In this document: positions 53,549-63,519 of the stretch, one piece after another
How the letters are laid out: the number at the start of each line of letters is the position of its first letter
Numbering within the stretch: position 1 is the stretch's first letter
DNA from: Chrysemys picta bellii
Lineage: Eukaryota > Chordata > Testudines > Emydidae
Length of the DNA stretch: 64,000 nt
Reading direction: 5' to 3'
Assembly (NCBI RefSeq): GCF_011386835.1
Contig: NC_088792.1
Coordinates: forward strand, 59,958,081 to 60,022,080
Notes under the pieces: model-generated
Told to the model about the DNA's origin: nothing
What the model saw: only the letters and a program-made list of their open reading frames with translations
Database searches by the model: none
Translations under genes and position numbers: made by a program

Positions 53549-54866
53549 TCCCCCCCGCTAGGCTGCAGGCTGGGGAGGAGGGTGCCAATGGAGAGGGCAC
53601 ACAGGAGCGAAAAGAGAGGGGTGGGGCACAGGTGCCAAAAAAGAAAGCCGGCTCCCCCGGCTACACTGGGGCGGGGGGGGGACTACAACAGTAAAAGGGG
53701 GGGGTGAACAGTGCAAAAGGGGAGGGGGCAACAAAACGGGGGCACAAACGTGCGCGGGGGGGCGAAGGGGGGGGGGTGCACCGGAGCAGCGGCTCGAAAA
53801 CAGAATGGAATGTCCAGCCAGCTGCAGCCCAAGGACAAGGAGGGGTAGGAGGAAAAACTCCAGCCAGCCGCAGCCCAAGGACAGGGCCGGGAACACAGCC
53901 AGCAGGCTAGGAACCGAGGGGGGGGGGGGAATGGGCACCAAAAAAATAAACCGAAGGGGCTCAAAAGGAGGGGGGTAAAGTAGGGCCAACTAATACAAAG
54001 GGGGCTACAGGGAGGGGACCCCACCAGCGAAACGTAGTTGGGGGGCAGGAGAAGTCCAGGGCGGGGGAAAAGGTGCACCCACAGCGTTCGCGAAGCGCAG
54101 GCTCTGCCGTTCACTGCTGCAAGTAAACAGTCCCGGACGATGGAAATGGCGGGGGGAGCAAACAGCTCCGCCGAGGGGCGAAAAGCAGGTCCAGGTGGCA
54201 CGCGGGGCGGTGGAGGGGTCGTCGGCAGCTGTCGGCGGTGGGGGTGGTGGCAAAGGGGGAGCAGATGGACGAAGGGGGGGGCACCGCACCCCCCCCCCCG
54301 CGCTCCCTTCAACAGCCCGCTACGGGGGACGGGACAGCAGGCTCCCAAGTCGACCTCGGAGTTTTCTGGCAAGCGACGGCTTCCACTCCGAGGAATCACG
54401 AGCGAGAGGCTCAGGTCCGTCCGCACTCCTAACGCGACCGGGGGCACCACCACCCCAGGAGTAAAGATGGCAAAGTCACTCGAAACACAGTTCTCAAACA
54501 ACCCCCTCCACAATCTCTCGAACCAGGGACGCAGTCTCTTCGCTCTCCGCGACGGAGGCAGCGGCTCCCACACAGGAACAACAGCAGCAGCGAGTGGCAG
54601 TCAGCCGGCCGGGCAACCGGCCAGGCAGGCAAGCAAGCAGGCAGGTGGGCCCCCAGATGGTATCGGTGTTGGTGTTGGGGGGCCGGTGCTTCTCCCTCCG
54701 GAGGCGAGGGCGAGGGGGGGGGGCAGGCCGGCAAGGCCCCCCCCTCCGCACTCACTCACTCACGCAGCAGCAGCGGCAGCGGCAGCGGCAGCAACAAGGA
54801 GAGCAGCAAGCAGCAGCAGGGGAGGGCCAGGGAAGGACGGAGGGAGAAGGGAGCACAGAAAGCTCC
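53549..54866 (-). promoter_or_regulatory. LINE 5' UTR
   Basis: GC-rich leader upstream of ORF1, containing a CAG/CGG-type trinucleotide stretch near 54765-54810 and G or C homopolymers. A 296-codon minus frame (53683-54573) and plus frames exist but have no domain and probably reflect base composition. An internal promoter would be expected here; no specific motif is recognisable. Confidence 0.55.
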
Positions 54867-54906
54867 GGCCTGGCTCCCGACGGCCCCTGAAAGAGAGGAG
54901 CCTGAA

Positions 54907-55479
54907 TTGGCACCCAAGTGGGCGGAGCCACCGCCACCTGTTCCCGCCCCCCGGAAGTCAAGGGGCGGGACAGGAAGTATAAAAGCCAGGCCCCAGCACT
55001 CAGTTGGAGCCCAGCGGCCGGAGAGGCCAGACGTGCCGGTGCGAGCTCCGGCTAGACTGAGCCTTCCCAGAGCCAGGTACCCGGACGCGGACGGACCGAG
55101 CCTCCCCAGAGCCAGATACCCGGACGCCGGCCGACCGGACCTCCCCAGAGCCAGGTACCCCGATGCGGATTGGCCGAGCCTTCCCCGAGCAAGGTACCCC
55201 AAAGTGGAGTGGCCGAGCCTGCCCCGGGCACGGTACCTCGAGGGGGAGCCCGAGCGCCCCCCTGACCCGAGACCGGAGGAGCAGCCTGACCCAGACGACC
55301 CTCTGCGAGCTGAGGAACCCATGGTGTGGGACCCCGCTGCCGAGCCCAGCGATGAGCAGGTACCAATGGAGGGGGACATGGAAAGTAGCCCGGGGGTAGC
55401 TGACCCCAGTCTGGCTACAGCAGAGGAGCCAATGTCGGTGTGTTGCGGTCAGGACCCCACCGACACAGCGGCAGACTGA
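54907..55479 (+). CDS. Possible ORF with 13-residue repeats, unknown
   Basis: An open frame of 190 codons with five tandem 13-residue units of the [13 protein letters not shown] type (55058-55250). An acidic, Pro-rich tail follows ([20 protein letters not shown]). The first ATG lies upstream of the TATA box, so a transcript from that promoter would omit it. The next in-frame ATG is near 55321. I do not recognise it; it may be a leader peptide of the LTR-like unit or a chance frame in GC-rich repeats. Confidence 0.3.
   Translation: MAPKWAEPPPPVPAPRKSRGGTGSIKARPQHSVGAQRPERPDVPVRAPARLSLPRARYPDADGPSLPRARYPDAGRPDLPRARYPDADWPSLPRARYPKVEWPSLPRARYLEGEPERPPDPRPEEQPDPDDPLRAEEPMVWDPAAEPSDEQVPMEGDMESSPGVADPSLATAEEPMSVCCGQDPTDTAAD
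54961..55010 (+). promoter_or_regulatory. Putative Pol II promoter: GC box and TATA box
   Basis: GGGGCGGGA at 54962-54970 lies just upstream of TATAAAAG at 54978-54985, predicting a start near 55010. It faces away from the LINE, so it belongs to the LTR-like unit rather than the LINE. Confidence 0.6.
55058..55250 (+). repeat. 39-bp minisatellite, about 5 units
   Basis: Units of the form AGCCTTCCCAGAGCCAGGTA plus CCCGGACGCGGACGGACCG, diverging toward the right. The 39-bp length preserves the reading frame. Confidence 0.8.
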
Positions 55480-55596
55480 CTGCCGCTCTTAGGGCCCCGG
55501 GCTGGGACACAGTGGAGTGGGTGGGCCTGTGTCCCCCCTGCCACCCCACTTACGGGTGGCAGCTTCCCCCTCCAGCCAGCGCTCCGGCATCGCAAT

Positions 55597-56415
55597 TGAA
55601 CTATTGTTTGTTGCCCCGCCCTGACTAAGGGCTTGGGGCGTCCTGAGTTTGCCAGTGCTCAGCTCCTGATCCACGGACCCGAGCCCCTTGAACTATTGTT
55701 TGTTGCCCCGCCCTGACTAAGGGCTTAGGGGCGTCCTGACTCTGTTACTGCTCAGCTCCTGATACAAGGTCCTGAGCCCTGAACTATTGTTTGTTGCCCC
55801 GCCCTGACTAAGGGCTTAGGGGCGTCCTGACTCTGTTACTGCTCAGCTCCTGATACAAGGTCCTGAGCCCTGAACTATTGTTTGTTGCCCGCCCTGACTA
55901 AGGGCCTGGGCTTACTGACTCTGTTACTGCTCAGCTCCTGATACAAGGTCCTGAGCCCTGGACTATTGTTTGTTGCCCCGCCCTGACTAAGGGCCTGGGC
56001 TTACTGACTCTGTTAGTGTTCAGCTCCTGACGCAAGGTCCTGAGCCCTGGACTATTGTTTGTTGCCCCGCCCTGACTAAGGGCCTGGGCCTACTAACTGT
56101 GTGTGTGCTCAGCCCTCAGGAAGGTTCTGAGCCCCGTGAACCCTTGTGTGCTGCCCCGCCCTGACTGAGGGCCGGGCCTTAACTCCTGACTTTACTGCTC
56201 AGCCTGAAGGAAGGTTCTGAGCGCCCTGGACTATTGGGGGTTGCCCTCCCCTGAATAAGGGCCTGGGACGTCCTGAGTTTGTCAGGGCTCAGCTCCTGAT
56301 CCACGGAGCTGAGCGCCCGAACTATTGTTTATTGCCCCGCCCTGAGCTAGCGCGGGGGCTTGACTGACTTTGTAATCCCCAGCTCCGGCAGTGAGGACCG
56401 GAGCCCGGGCCTGAG
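55597..56415 (+). repeat. 88-93-bp tandem array, about 9 units
   Basis: Each unit starts GAACTATTGTTTGTTGCCCC or a variant, continues GCCCTGACTAAGGGC and ends CTCAGCTCCTGAT...CCTGAGCCC. The central units are nearly identical and the outer units more diverged, the pattern expected from unequal exchange. Confidence 0.9.
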
Positions 56416-56589
56416 TTACTGCCGGACCCTGACGGAGAGCAGGAGCTCATTGCAGAGGCCGTGTACCTTTGGCCTAGTCCCTGCCAGAGGGGCGGAACCC
56501 TGAGACCGATCCAGGCCGTGTAGTGAGGCGGCCTGGCCCCCGACGGCCCCTGAAAGGGCCCGACCCCCGCACCGGACGTTTACAGACCT

Positions 56590-56860
56590 ACTAGAAAAAT
56601 TGTAATTGGTTCCTGTTATTATTTACTATTTCTATATGGTAAAGACTATGGACCTCCAAGAGGGATGAGGGCTCCATTGTACTAACAAATAACACAGAGA
56701 GGCCCTGCCCCAGAGAGCGCAGTCTGACAATATCCACCAGATGACTAAATAGAGAAACAGGGAAGTACAAGGTAGCCGTAGAGGCAAGTTATTTTACATG
56801 ATTAATCACAATAGCCTATCTAGTGTAAGATACTTACAGGACCCACATTACCACAGTACC
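56590..56860. other. No gene recognised
   Basis: AT-rich spacer. Confidence 0.35.
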
Positions 56861-56904
56861 TGATTGCTTCACAAACTTTAATGTATTTATCTTCACAACA
56901 CCTC
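56861..56904 (-). mobile_element. MIR, left half
   Basis: GCTTCACAAACTTTAATG and TTCACAACACCTC match the inverted MIR tail. The other half resumes at 58531 after a solo LTR. Confidence 0.6.
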
Positions 56905-58530
56905 TGAGATGGAATCTGGGGTGCTATGCTCACCAGAGAGAGGTTGTCACCATGGGTCTACAACCCTGGGTACCTTACAATGCTTTGCTACTTATATCCC
57001 ATCTTGGGATACTCACAACCAGCCTACAAGCGTGCAGGTCACACCCTGAAGTGTCTGTGCGCTAGGCAACCCTAACTGAGCAGCTCTGCCCCCAGCACCC
57101 TGTCTACTACGCCACAGCCCCACTCAGACTCCCAGCAGCCTTGGTTACAACCAGAAAGATGACCGCAACAAACTCCTGGTCCTGAATTTTCCCAAAATAG
57201 TGTGTTCTCTATTATCCAGACCTCTCCTGGAGAGTTCAGAGAAATAAAAAGGCCCATTTGTTCCTCTAAAGACCCAAAAGCATATCACAGCCTATTAACT
57301 TTAAAGGGAAGGGTGTACTTACTCCAGTTAACACACCATGGAGTTGGTTTATAATAAAAATAGAACAAATTTTATTAACAATAGGACATAGGTTAAGTGA
57401 TGCCAACTGAAAGGAATCAAGTTAGAAATGGTTACCAGCAAATCAAAGTGAAAACATGTTTCTAAAAGTCTAAATCTTAATCTAGCAAGTTACAGGCTTT
57501 GTTCAAGATGGTTTCTCATTCTTCTTCCCAGCAATGGCTAACATTCCTTCAGTCAGGACCTTCCACAAAAGTACAAGGTGCTGGCTTTCCTTGTCTTCTT
57601 AGGCTAAAAGATCTTTACCAAAGCAGGTTTCTCATCTATATTCAGTTCCAAAGACTTCACCCCCTTCCCACCCTTGGTTGAAGGACCCATCTTTCTTAGC
57701 TTGCAAGAGCTCGGTTCCCTTGTGTGTCTAGTGATGGATGCCAAAGAAGCCTTCTGTCTATGCTCATATCTTCCAAAGTTCAATTACTTTGTTTCAAGTG
57801 GCAGGATGACCTCATGTTGTTCTTTGCTTCCTATGGGCTTCCCAGCCCCCTGTATGTAACTGGAGTTTCCAGTGTTTTGATTCCAGCATGCTTAATTTAC
57901 ACAGGAGACAGGTAAATAGTTGCCTCCTCTCCTGTATGGGAGAGAAACTGTTTCTCCCTGTTTGCCTGCAGAATTTAAAACATAACATCATTAAGTATCC
58001 ATATGTCCTCAGATAGTGGTAATACACACATTTCATAATGATATCATCACTAGTGTGTCATTAGCTTTCAGAAAAGACCTTGGTCTATACACTCTTATAA
58101 TACAGTAATATTTTTTACAATCCATTGATTCAATTGCTTATTACTTGAGGTTCAACCGCCTATGTTTATACACACACAAACCTTTCAAATAGATTCTTCT
58201 GAAGGTTACCCCTCAAAGTGAAGTTTGTTCAAGTTGTGAGGAAGGCAACATGGAGGTACATGCTCTTTCTTCCCTCAATTGTGTTTGCTGAAATGCAAAT
58301 TGTTCTGTTTCCTGCCATCTCCTCCCTCTGCTGTCTTGTTGTAAACTCCCCGGACACACTTTAATAATAATTCCAGGATATATTCATAACTCTTAATACA
58401 CATTGCATACATACATCACACAAGAATGTTAATCACCATATTAATTAGTTTTAAAATGATATCTCACAAGACATACTTTGTTCAAAGGTTATTACATCAG
58501 TGTGTAAATACTGCAGTGCTTAGTGTCACA
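56905..58530. mobile_element. Solo LTR, 1.63 kb, splitting a MIR
   Basis: Begins TGAGATGG and ends GTGTCACA, flanked by the 5-bp duplication ACCTC (56900-56904, 58531-58535). No coding content. AATAAA occurs on plus (~57244) and on minus (~57370). The minus orientation gives TGTGACAC... as the start and is slightly favoured, but strand is left open. Confidence 0.6.
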
Positions 58531-58716
58531 ACCTCTGTGAGGTAGGGAAGTGTTATTATCTGCATTTTATAAGCGGGGACCTGTGACACAGAGAGGCCAA
58601 GTGCCTTGCCCAAGATCACACAGGAAGTCTGTAACAGAGCAGGGACTTGAACCCAGGTCTTCTAAGCTCCAGGTAGAGTTCCTAGTCACTAAACCATCCA
58701 TAGTCTCTAGTAGTCA
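58531..58716 (-). mobile_element. MIR, right half
   Basis: ACCTCTGTGAGGTAGGGAAG, GACACAGAGAGGCCAAGTGC and TTGCCCAAGATCACACAGG are classic inverted MIR phrases. Confidence 0.8.
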
Positions 58717-58724
58717 CAGCCGAT

Positions 58725-59061
58725 CATAGGCGCTGACTCCGTGGGTGCTCCGGCAGCTCCCAGACCCGCCCCCCACACACCAGCTCACCGCCGTCTCCGC
58801 TCCGCCTCCTCCCCGGAGCGTGCCACCGCGTCCTGCTTCTCCCCCCTCCCTCCCTCCCAGCACTTGCGCCGTGAAACAGCTGTTTCGCACAGCAAGCGTT
58901 GGGAGGGAGGGGGGAGGAGGAGGAACACAGCACACTCAGGGAAGGGGGGGGCCAGGGTGGGTATTTGGGGAGGGGTCCATTAGGGTTAGGGAGGGGATGG
59001 AGTCAGGGCGGGGCTGGGGGGCACAAGCCCCCACAAGCGCCAAAGAAAGTTGGCGCTTGTG
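58725..59061. mobile_element. hAT-type MITE, 337 bp
   Basis: CATAGGCGCTGACTCCG on the left and (inverted) AAGTTGGCGCTTGTG on the right. Flanks CAGCCGAT (58717-58724) and CAGCTGAT (59062-59069) are an 8-bp duplication with one mismatch. GC-rich; overlapping open frames on both strands are compositional. Confidence 0.75.
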
Positions 59062-59069
59062 CAGCTGAT

Positions 59070-59597
59070 CACCAACTGCTGCTTCCAGTTGTCACCTGAG
59101 ATTTGAAACAGAGTAACAGGTCTACTGAATCCCTGGAGCTATTGGTCCTCAATTGGAAATCAATGGAGACTAGTTGAAAGAGTCTTCTGGGGTATAGCAT
59201 TATTTTTACTGAGGTGTAGAAATATACCTCTCTATACAGGTGTACAATTTTAACCCTCTTTTCATTGCATTGTTTTGGAAATAGTCTTTCAAATTAAAAT
59301 AAATTCTGGTTGACTTCTGAGTTCCTGAAAGTCATACAGAGATCTTCCAATGGGCAAATGTGGACACAGCAAACACAAACAGACCATTTCTCTCTTTACC
59401 ATTTAATCTCTCTAACAAATTATTTTTTGATGGCAGACCAATATTGCGTTAAAGATTCAGAGTCAAGCTCCAGTAGATGTAAATTCAAGCCTAGAGGCTA
59501 CACAGATACAGTAGCAAATGACATACTTAAGGTTTCATATAGAGTTCCATTTTAACTTCCTGTTTACACTTTCCCATTGTGTAGGATTTGTGTCATA
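59070..59597. other. No gene recognised
   Basis: AT-rich spacer with no supported feature. Confidence 0.35.
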
Positions 59598-59681
59598 TAG
59601 GATCATAAAATGTAGGTCTGGACCGTGAGAGGTCATCTAGGCTGATCTCCTGTGCAAAGACAGGACCAAGTATACTTAGAC
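59598..59681 (-). mobile_element. CR1 LINE 3' end (antisense), cut by a hAT element
   Basis: ATAGGATCATAAAATG and GGTCATCTAGGCTGATC are the inverted CR1 3' UTR. It resumes at 60842 after the hAT insertion. Confidence 0.7.
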
Positions 59682-60841
59682 CAGGGGTCTCAAACTCAAA
59701 TGACCATGAGGGCCACATGAGGACTAGTGCATTGAACCAAGGGCCGCATCACTGACATGTCCCCCTCGCTGCCTCTGGCCGCGCCCCCACTCCACCCCTT
59801 CCATTAGGCCTTGTCCCTAACCCACCTCTTCCCACCCCTTCCCTGCCCCATTCCAACCCTTTCCCAGAAGTCCCCACCCCAATGCTGCGCCCAGAGGGTG
59901 CAGAAAGGGTGCAGGGTGCAGTAGGGGCTCAGGGCAGGGAGTTGAGGTGCAGGTGGTGAGCAGGGAGCAGCAGGGGTCTCAGGGCAGGGTGTTGGTGGGT
60001 GGGGTGCAAGAGGGTGAGGGGTGAGGCAGGTGGCTCAGGTCAGGGAGTGCAGGAGGGGTGCGGGATACAGCAGGGGGCTCAGGGCCGGGGGTTGGGGTGC
60101 AGGAGGGGTGTGGGATGTGGCAGGGGGCTCAGGGCAGGAGTTGGGGTGCAGAAGGGGTGTTGGATGTGGCAAGGGGCTCAGGGCAGGGGGTTCGGGTGCA
60201 GGAGGGGTGTGGGATGTGGCAGGGGGTTCAGGGCAGTGAGTTGGGGTGTGGGATGTGGCAGGGGGCTCAGGGCAGGGGTTGGGGTGCAGGAGGGGTGTGG
60301 ATGCGCCAGGGGGTTCAGGGCAGGGAGTTGGGGTGCAGGAGGGGTGCAGGGTGCGAGCTCCAGCCCGGCGCCACTTACCTAGAGTGGCTCCATGGTGGCA
60401 GCGGCTCACACCAGGGCCAGAGCAGGTTCCCTGCCTGCCTGCCTTGGCCCCCGGCCCCACGCTGCTCCATCCCAGGAAGCAGCTGGAACCATATCCCTGC
60501 AGCCTCTGGGGGAGGGGGGAGGCTCAGGGTTCCATGCGTGCACTGCTCTTGCTCTAGGTACCTCCCACAAAGCTCCCATTGGCCGCAGTTCCCTGTTCCC
60601 GGCCAATGGGAGCTGTGGGGGGCGGTGCCTGGAAGGAGGCAATGCAGGAGCCCTCTGCCTCCTTCCCACTCCCGCCCCTGCCCGAAGGGGCGTGCTGCCA
60701 GCTGCTTCAGAGAGCTGCGCGGGGCTCGCAGCGCCATAGGTGGCAATCCCGTGGGTAGGCAGAGGGGCGGGGGGGGGCACAGGGACCTTGCTAATACACC
60801 CACATGCAAGAGCCCCGCGGGCCGCGTGTTTGAGATCCCTA
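59682..60841. mobile_element. hAT-type non-autonomous element with internal VNTR
   Basis: CAGGGGTCTCAAAC on the left and (inverted) GTTTGAGATCCCTA on the right. Flanks ACTTAGAC (59674-59681) and ATCTAGAC (60842-60849) agree at 6 of 8 positions. The interior is GC-rich with a tandem array. Long frames on both strands (for example 60058-60858 plus) translate the repeat and are not genes. Confidence 0.75.
59925..60350 (+). repeat. ~45-50-bp tandem repeat, about 9 units
   Basis: Units of GGGGTGCAGGAGGGGTGTGG followed by GATGTGGCAGGGGGCTCAGG and GCAGGGAGTT, with length variants. Confidence 0.85.
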
Positions 60842-62740
60842 ATCTAGACTGTCCCTGACAGGTGTTAGTCCAATCTGTTCTTAAAAACCTCCAATGGCAG
60901 GGATTCGACAACCTCCCTTGGTAACCTATTCCAATACTTAACTATCCTTATAGTTAGAAAGTCTGTCCTAATATCTAACCTAAATCTCCCTTGCTGCAGA
61001 TTAAGCCCGTTACTTCTTGTCCTACCTTCAGTGGACATGGAGAACAACTGATCACCATCCTCTTTATAACAGTCTTTAATATATCTGAAAACTGTTACCA
61101 GGTCCCACCTCAGTCTTCTTTTCTCAAGAGTAAATAAACCCACATTTTTAATATTTTCTCAGGGTCAGGTCTCCTAAACCTTTTATTATTTTTGTTATCC
61201 TCCTCTGGCGACAAAACTCTCTCCGATTTGTGCACATATTTCGTACAGTGTAGCACTCATGCCTGGACACTACACTCCAGCTGAGGCTTCATCAAAGCCA
61301 TGTAGAGCGGAAGTATGTCTTACATATGACACTCTTGCTAATACACCCTAGAATGGGGCTAGCCTTCTTCCTAACTGCAAGGCATTGTTGACTCATATTC
61401 AATTTGTGATCCACTATAACTCTCAGATCCTTTTCCGTAGTATGGCTGTCTTTACATTGTGGAGTTGTGTATTTGATTTTTCCTTCATAAGTGACTTTCC
61501 ACTTGTCTATTGAATTTCATCTTGTTGATTTCAGACCTGTTCTCCAATTTGTCAAGGTCGTTTTGAATTCTTATCTTGTCCTTCAAAGTGCTTGCAACCC
61601 TTCTCAGCTTGGTGTCATTCACAAGTGTTATAAGCATACTCTCCATTCCATTATCCATGTAGTTATCAAAAATGTTGAATTGTAATGACCCCAGTACAGA
61701 TAAATCCTCTCATGTGTTAGATAAATCCTCTCAGTTTGACTAACAAATTTATTAGAGCATAAGCTTTCGTGGGCTACTGCCCACTTCTTCGGATGCATAG
61801 AAGAAGTGGGCAGTAGCCCACAAAAGCTTATGCTCTAATAAATTTGTTAGTCTCTAAAGTGCCACAAGTACTCATGTTCTTTTTGCGGATACAGACTAAC
61901 ATGGCTGCTACTCTGAAACCTGTCAGTTTGACTGTGAACCATTGATAATTACTTGTTGAGTTTAGTTTTTCAATCAATTCTACACCTTCCTTATATTAAT
62001 GTCATGTAGCCCACATTTCCCTAGTTTGCTTATGAGACTGTCATATGGGACAGTGTCAAAAGCCTTACTATAATCAAGATAAATTATATTTATTGCTTCA
62101 TCTCTATTCAGTAGGCCAGTAATCTTGTCAAAAAAGAAAATTAGGTTGGCCTGATATAATTGTTCTCTTAGCAAATCCATGCAGACTATTACTTATCACC
62201 CTATTATCTTCCAGGTGCTTACAAAGTGATTGTTAAATACTTTGTTCCAGTATTTTTCTAGCTATCAAAGTTAGGGTCACTGATCTGTAATTCTCCTGGT
62301 CCTCTTTGTTCCCCTTTTAGAGATAGGTACTAGGTTTGCCCTCTCCAGCCCTCTGGGAACTCACCCATCGTCCACGAGTTCTTAAAAGACATTGCTCAGG
62401 GTTCCTAGATTGCTTCAATTAGTCCCTTAAGTATATCCTAGGGTGAATTTTATCAGGCCCGGCGGACTTGAATACATCTAACCTCTTTAAATATTCTTTA
62501 ACTTGTTCTTTCGCTATTCTGGCTTGCGTTCCTTCCCCAGGTTGTTAATATTAATTGTGATAAGCCTCTGGTCACAGTTACCCTTTTTAGTGAAGACTGA
62601 AACAAAACAGGCATTAAACTCGTCAAGGCTTCTTGATGTCATCTCTTATTAACTCTCCTTCCCTGCTAAGCAGTGGACCTACACTTTCCTTTGTGTTCCT
62701 CTTACTCCTCATGTATTTATAGAATACTAAAGACATATTA
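60842..62740 (-). pseudogene. CR1 LINE ORF2 reverse transcriptase remnant, antisense
   Basis: The minus frame at 61143-60865 encodes the ORF2 C-terminal region (LEKRRLRWDLVTVFRYIKDC, YWNRLPREVVESLPL). The frame at 62180-61980 encodes the RT motif A region (IIYLDYSKAFDTVPYDSLIS). Between and beyond lie further CR1 phrases with stops. The copy begins in the RT N-terminal region near 62740, so it is 5' truncated. A Penelope-like insertion (61741-61922) and the hAT at its 3' end interrupt it. Non-functional. Confidence 0.8.
61741..61922 (+). mobile_element. Hairpin-headed insertion, Penelope-like candidate, in CR1
   Basis: Two ~50-bp arms (61741-61793 and 61801-61851) are near-perfect inverted copies around a short loop. 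They are followed by GTGCCACAAGTACTCATG and CAGACTAACATGGCTGC. A perfect 10-bp duplication TCAGTTTGAC flanks it (61731-61740, 61923-61932). Same family type as 44942-45191 but a different subfamily. Confidence 0.75.
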
Positions 62741-63519
62741 CATTAAACATTAACATTGTTCAAATTTGACTTGTCTCTCACATGAACAGTCCTGGTTTCT
62801 GTAGGGAGGACTCAGTTTAGTTTAGTTGAATGTATGGACACGTGTCTGGTTGATATTAATGTTATATCACCATGTAGTCTGTAAGATCGTGTTCTATTCA
62901 AATTGTATTAAGGGGTTTAAATATTTCATGCTAGGAAGCTACTTTTATAACAAATATATTGCAATTTTTGGGGTAAATTTTGCAGTTAAAAAAAAAGTTC
63001 TAATTATTATTGAATGAATTTGTGGATTATGCTGCATATTGGATTACACCTGGTTAAAATAGTTTTGAAAATGTTATTGTACATTCGCTATGAAAAGGAA
63101 GTGTCATTTTAAATATAAAGAAAAAATAATTTACCGACCAAAAAAAAACCCACCACTTTTAAATACATTTTGAAACTTACCTGAAAACAATGTTCAAAGT
63201 AGAGTGATTTTCCCATTGAAATTAATGTTGAGGCAGACAACAAGTTTGAACATTACTTTTTATTTTTATGGCTTTCTTTCTAAATATCTATATGGGATTT
63301 GATAGAAAAACACTGCTGATTCCCTTTAACACTGTGATCCAAACCAACAAAAAAATCAGGGAAATTCAGAGTTAAGGCTCTCTCTTCTCCACCTATATCC
63401 TTTTGTGGTTAGTTATTACAGGACATCATAGGCACAATTCATAAAAACATCTGTTGTTTGTAGACTCCAGCAATAAATGGTCATAGCAGGATAAGTTAAG
63501 ATTTACCCAAGAAACTAAA
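62741..63519. other. No gene recognised
   Basis: AT-rich DNA with no supported feature. Confidence 0.4.

Larger units (their letters stand above)
46676..54866 (-). mobile_element. Tx1-clade LINE, nearly full length
   Basis: An 8.2-kb GC-rich non-LTR retrotransposon. It has a ~1.3-kb 5' UTR, ORF1 (53548-50735), ORF2 (50738-46818) and a short 3' UTR without poly(A) but with a hairpin. Protein features place it in the L1/Tx1 group: a CCHC ORF1, an APE endonuclease, RT with YADD and a C-terminal CCHC. Limits are set where an LTR-like target sequence resumes on each side. Little or no target duplication is visible. Confidence 0.75.
54867..56584 (+). mobile_element. LTR-like unit with TATA box and VNTRs (main part)
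   Basis: Together with 46665-46675 this makes a ~1.73-kb unit with TG...CA borders (TGTAGTGAGG ... GTTTACA) and a 5-bp duplication GACCT (46660-46664, 56585-56589). It holds a GC box and TATA box, a 39-bp coding-like repeat and a ~90-bp tandem array. Its first 38 bases recur near its end (56519-56556, one mismatch). The solo LTR reading is inference: no AATAAA was found and no internal retroviral genes exist nearby. Confidence 0.5.

Noticed and set aside
53683..54573. 296-codon minus frame upstream of LINE ORF1
   Set aside because: It is the LINE 5' UTR with homopolymers and no conserved domain; open because of GC richness.
55597..56415. CRISPR-like array
   Set aside because: The units are contiguous ~90-bp tandem repeats without spacers, in a eukaryotic context.
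46665..56584. Whole 9.9-kb block as a single LTR retrotransposon
   Set aside because: The coding genes are those of a non-LTR LINE on the opposite strand from the TATA box, and no pair of full LTRs exists. A LINE inside an LTR-like unit fits better.
60058..60858. 266-codon plus-strand frame
   Set aside because: It translates a tandem repeat and hAT ends; the repeat is open in several frames.
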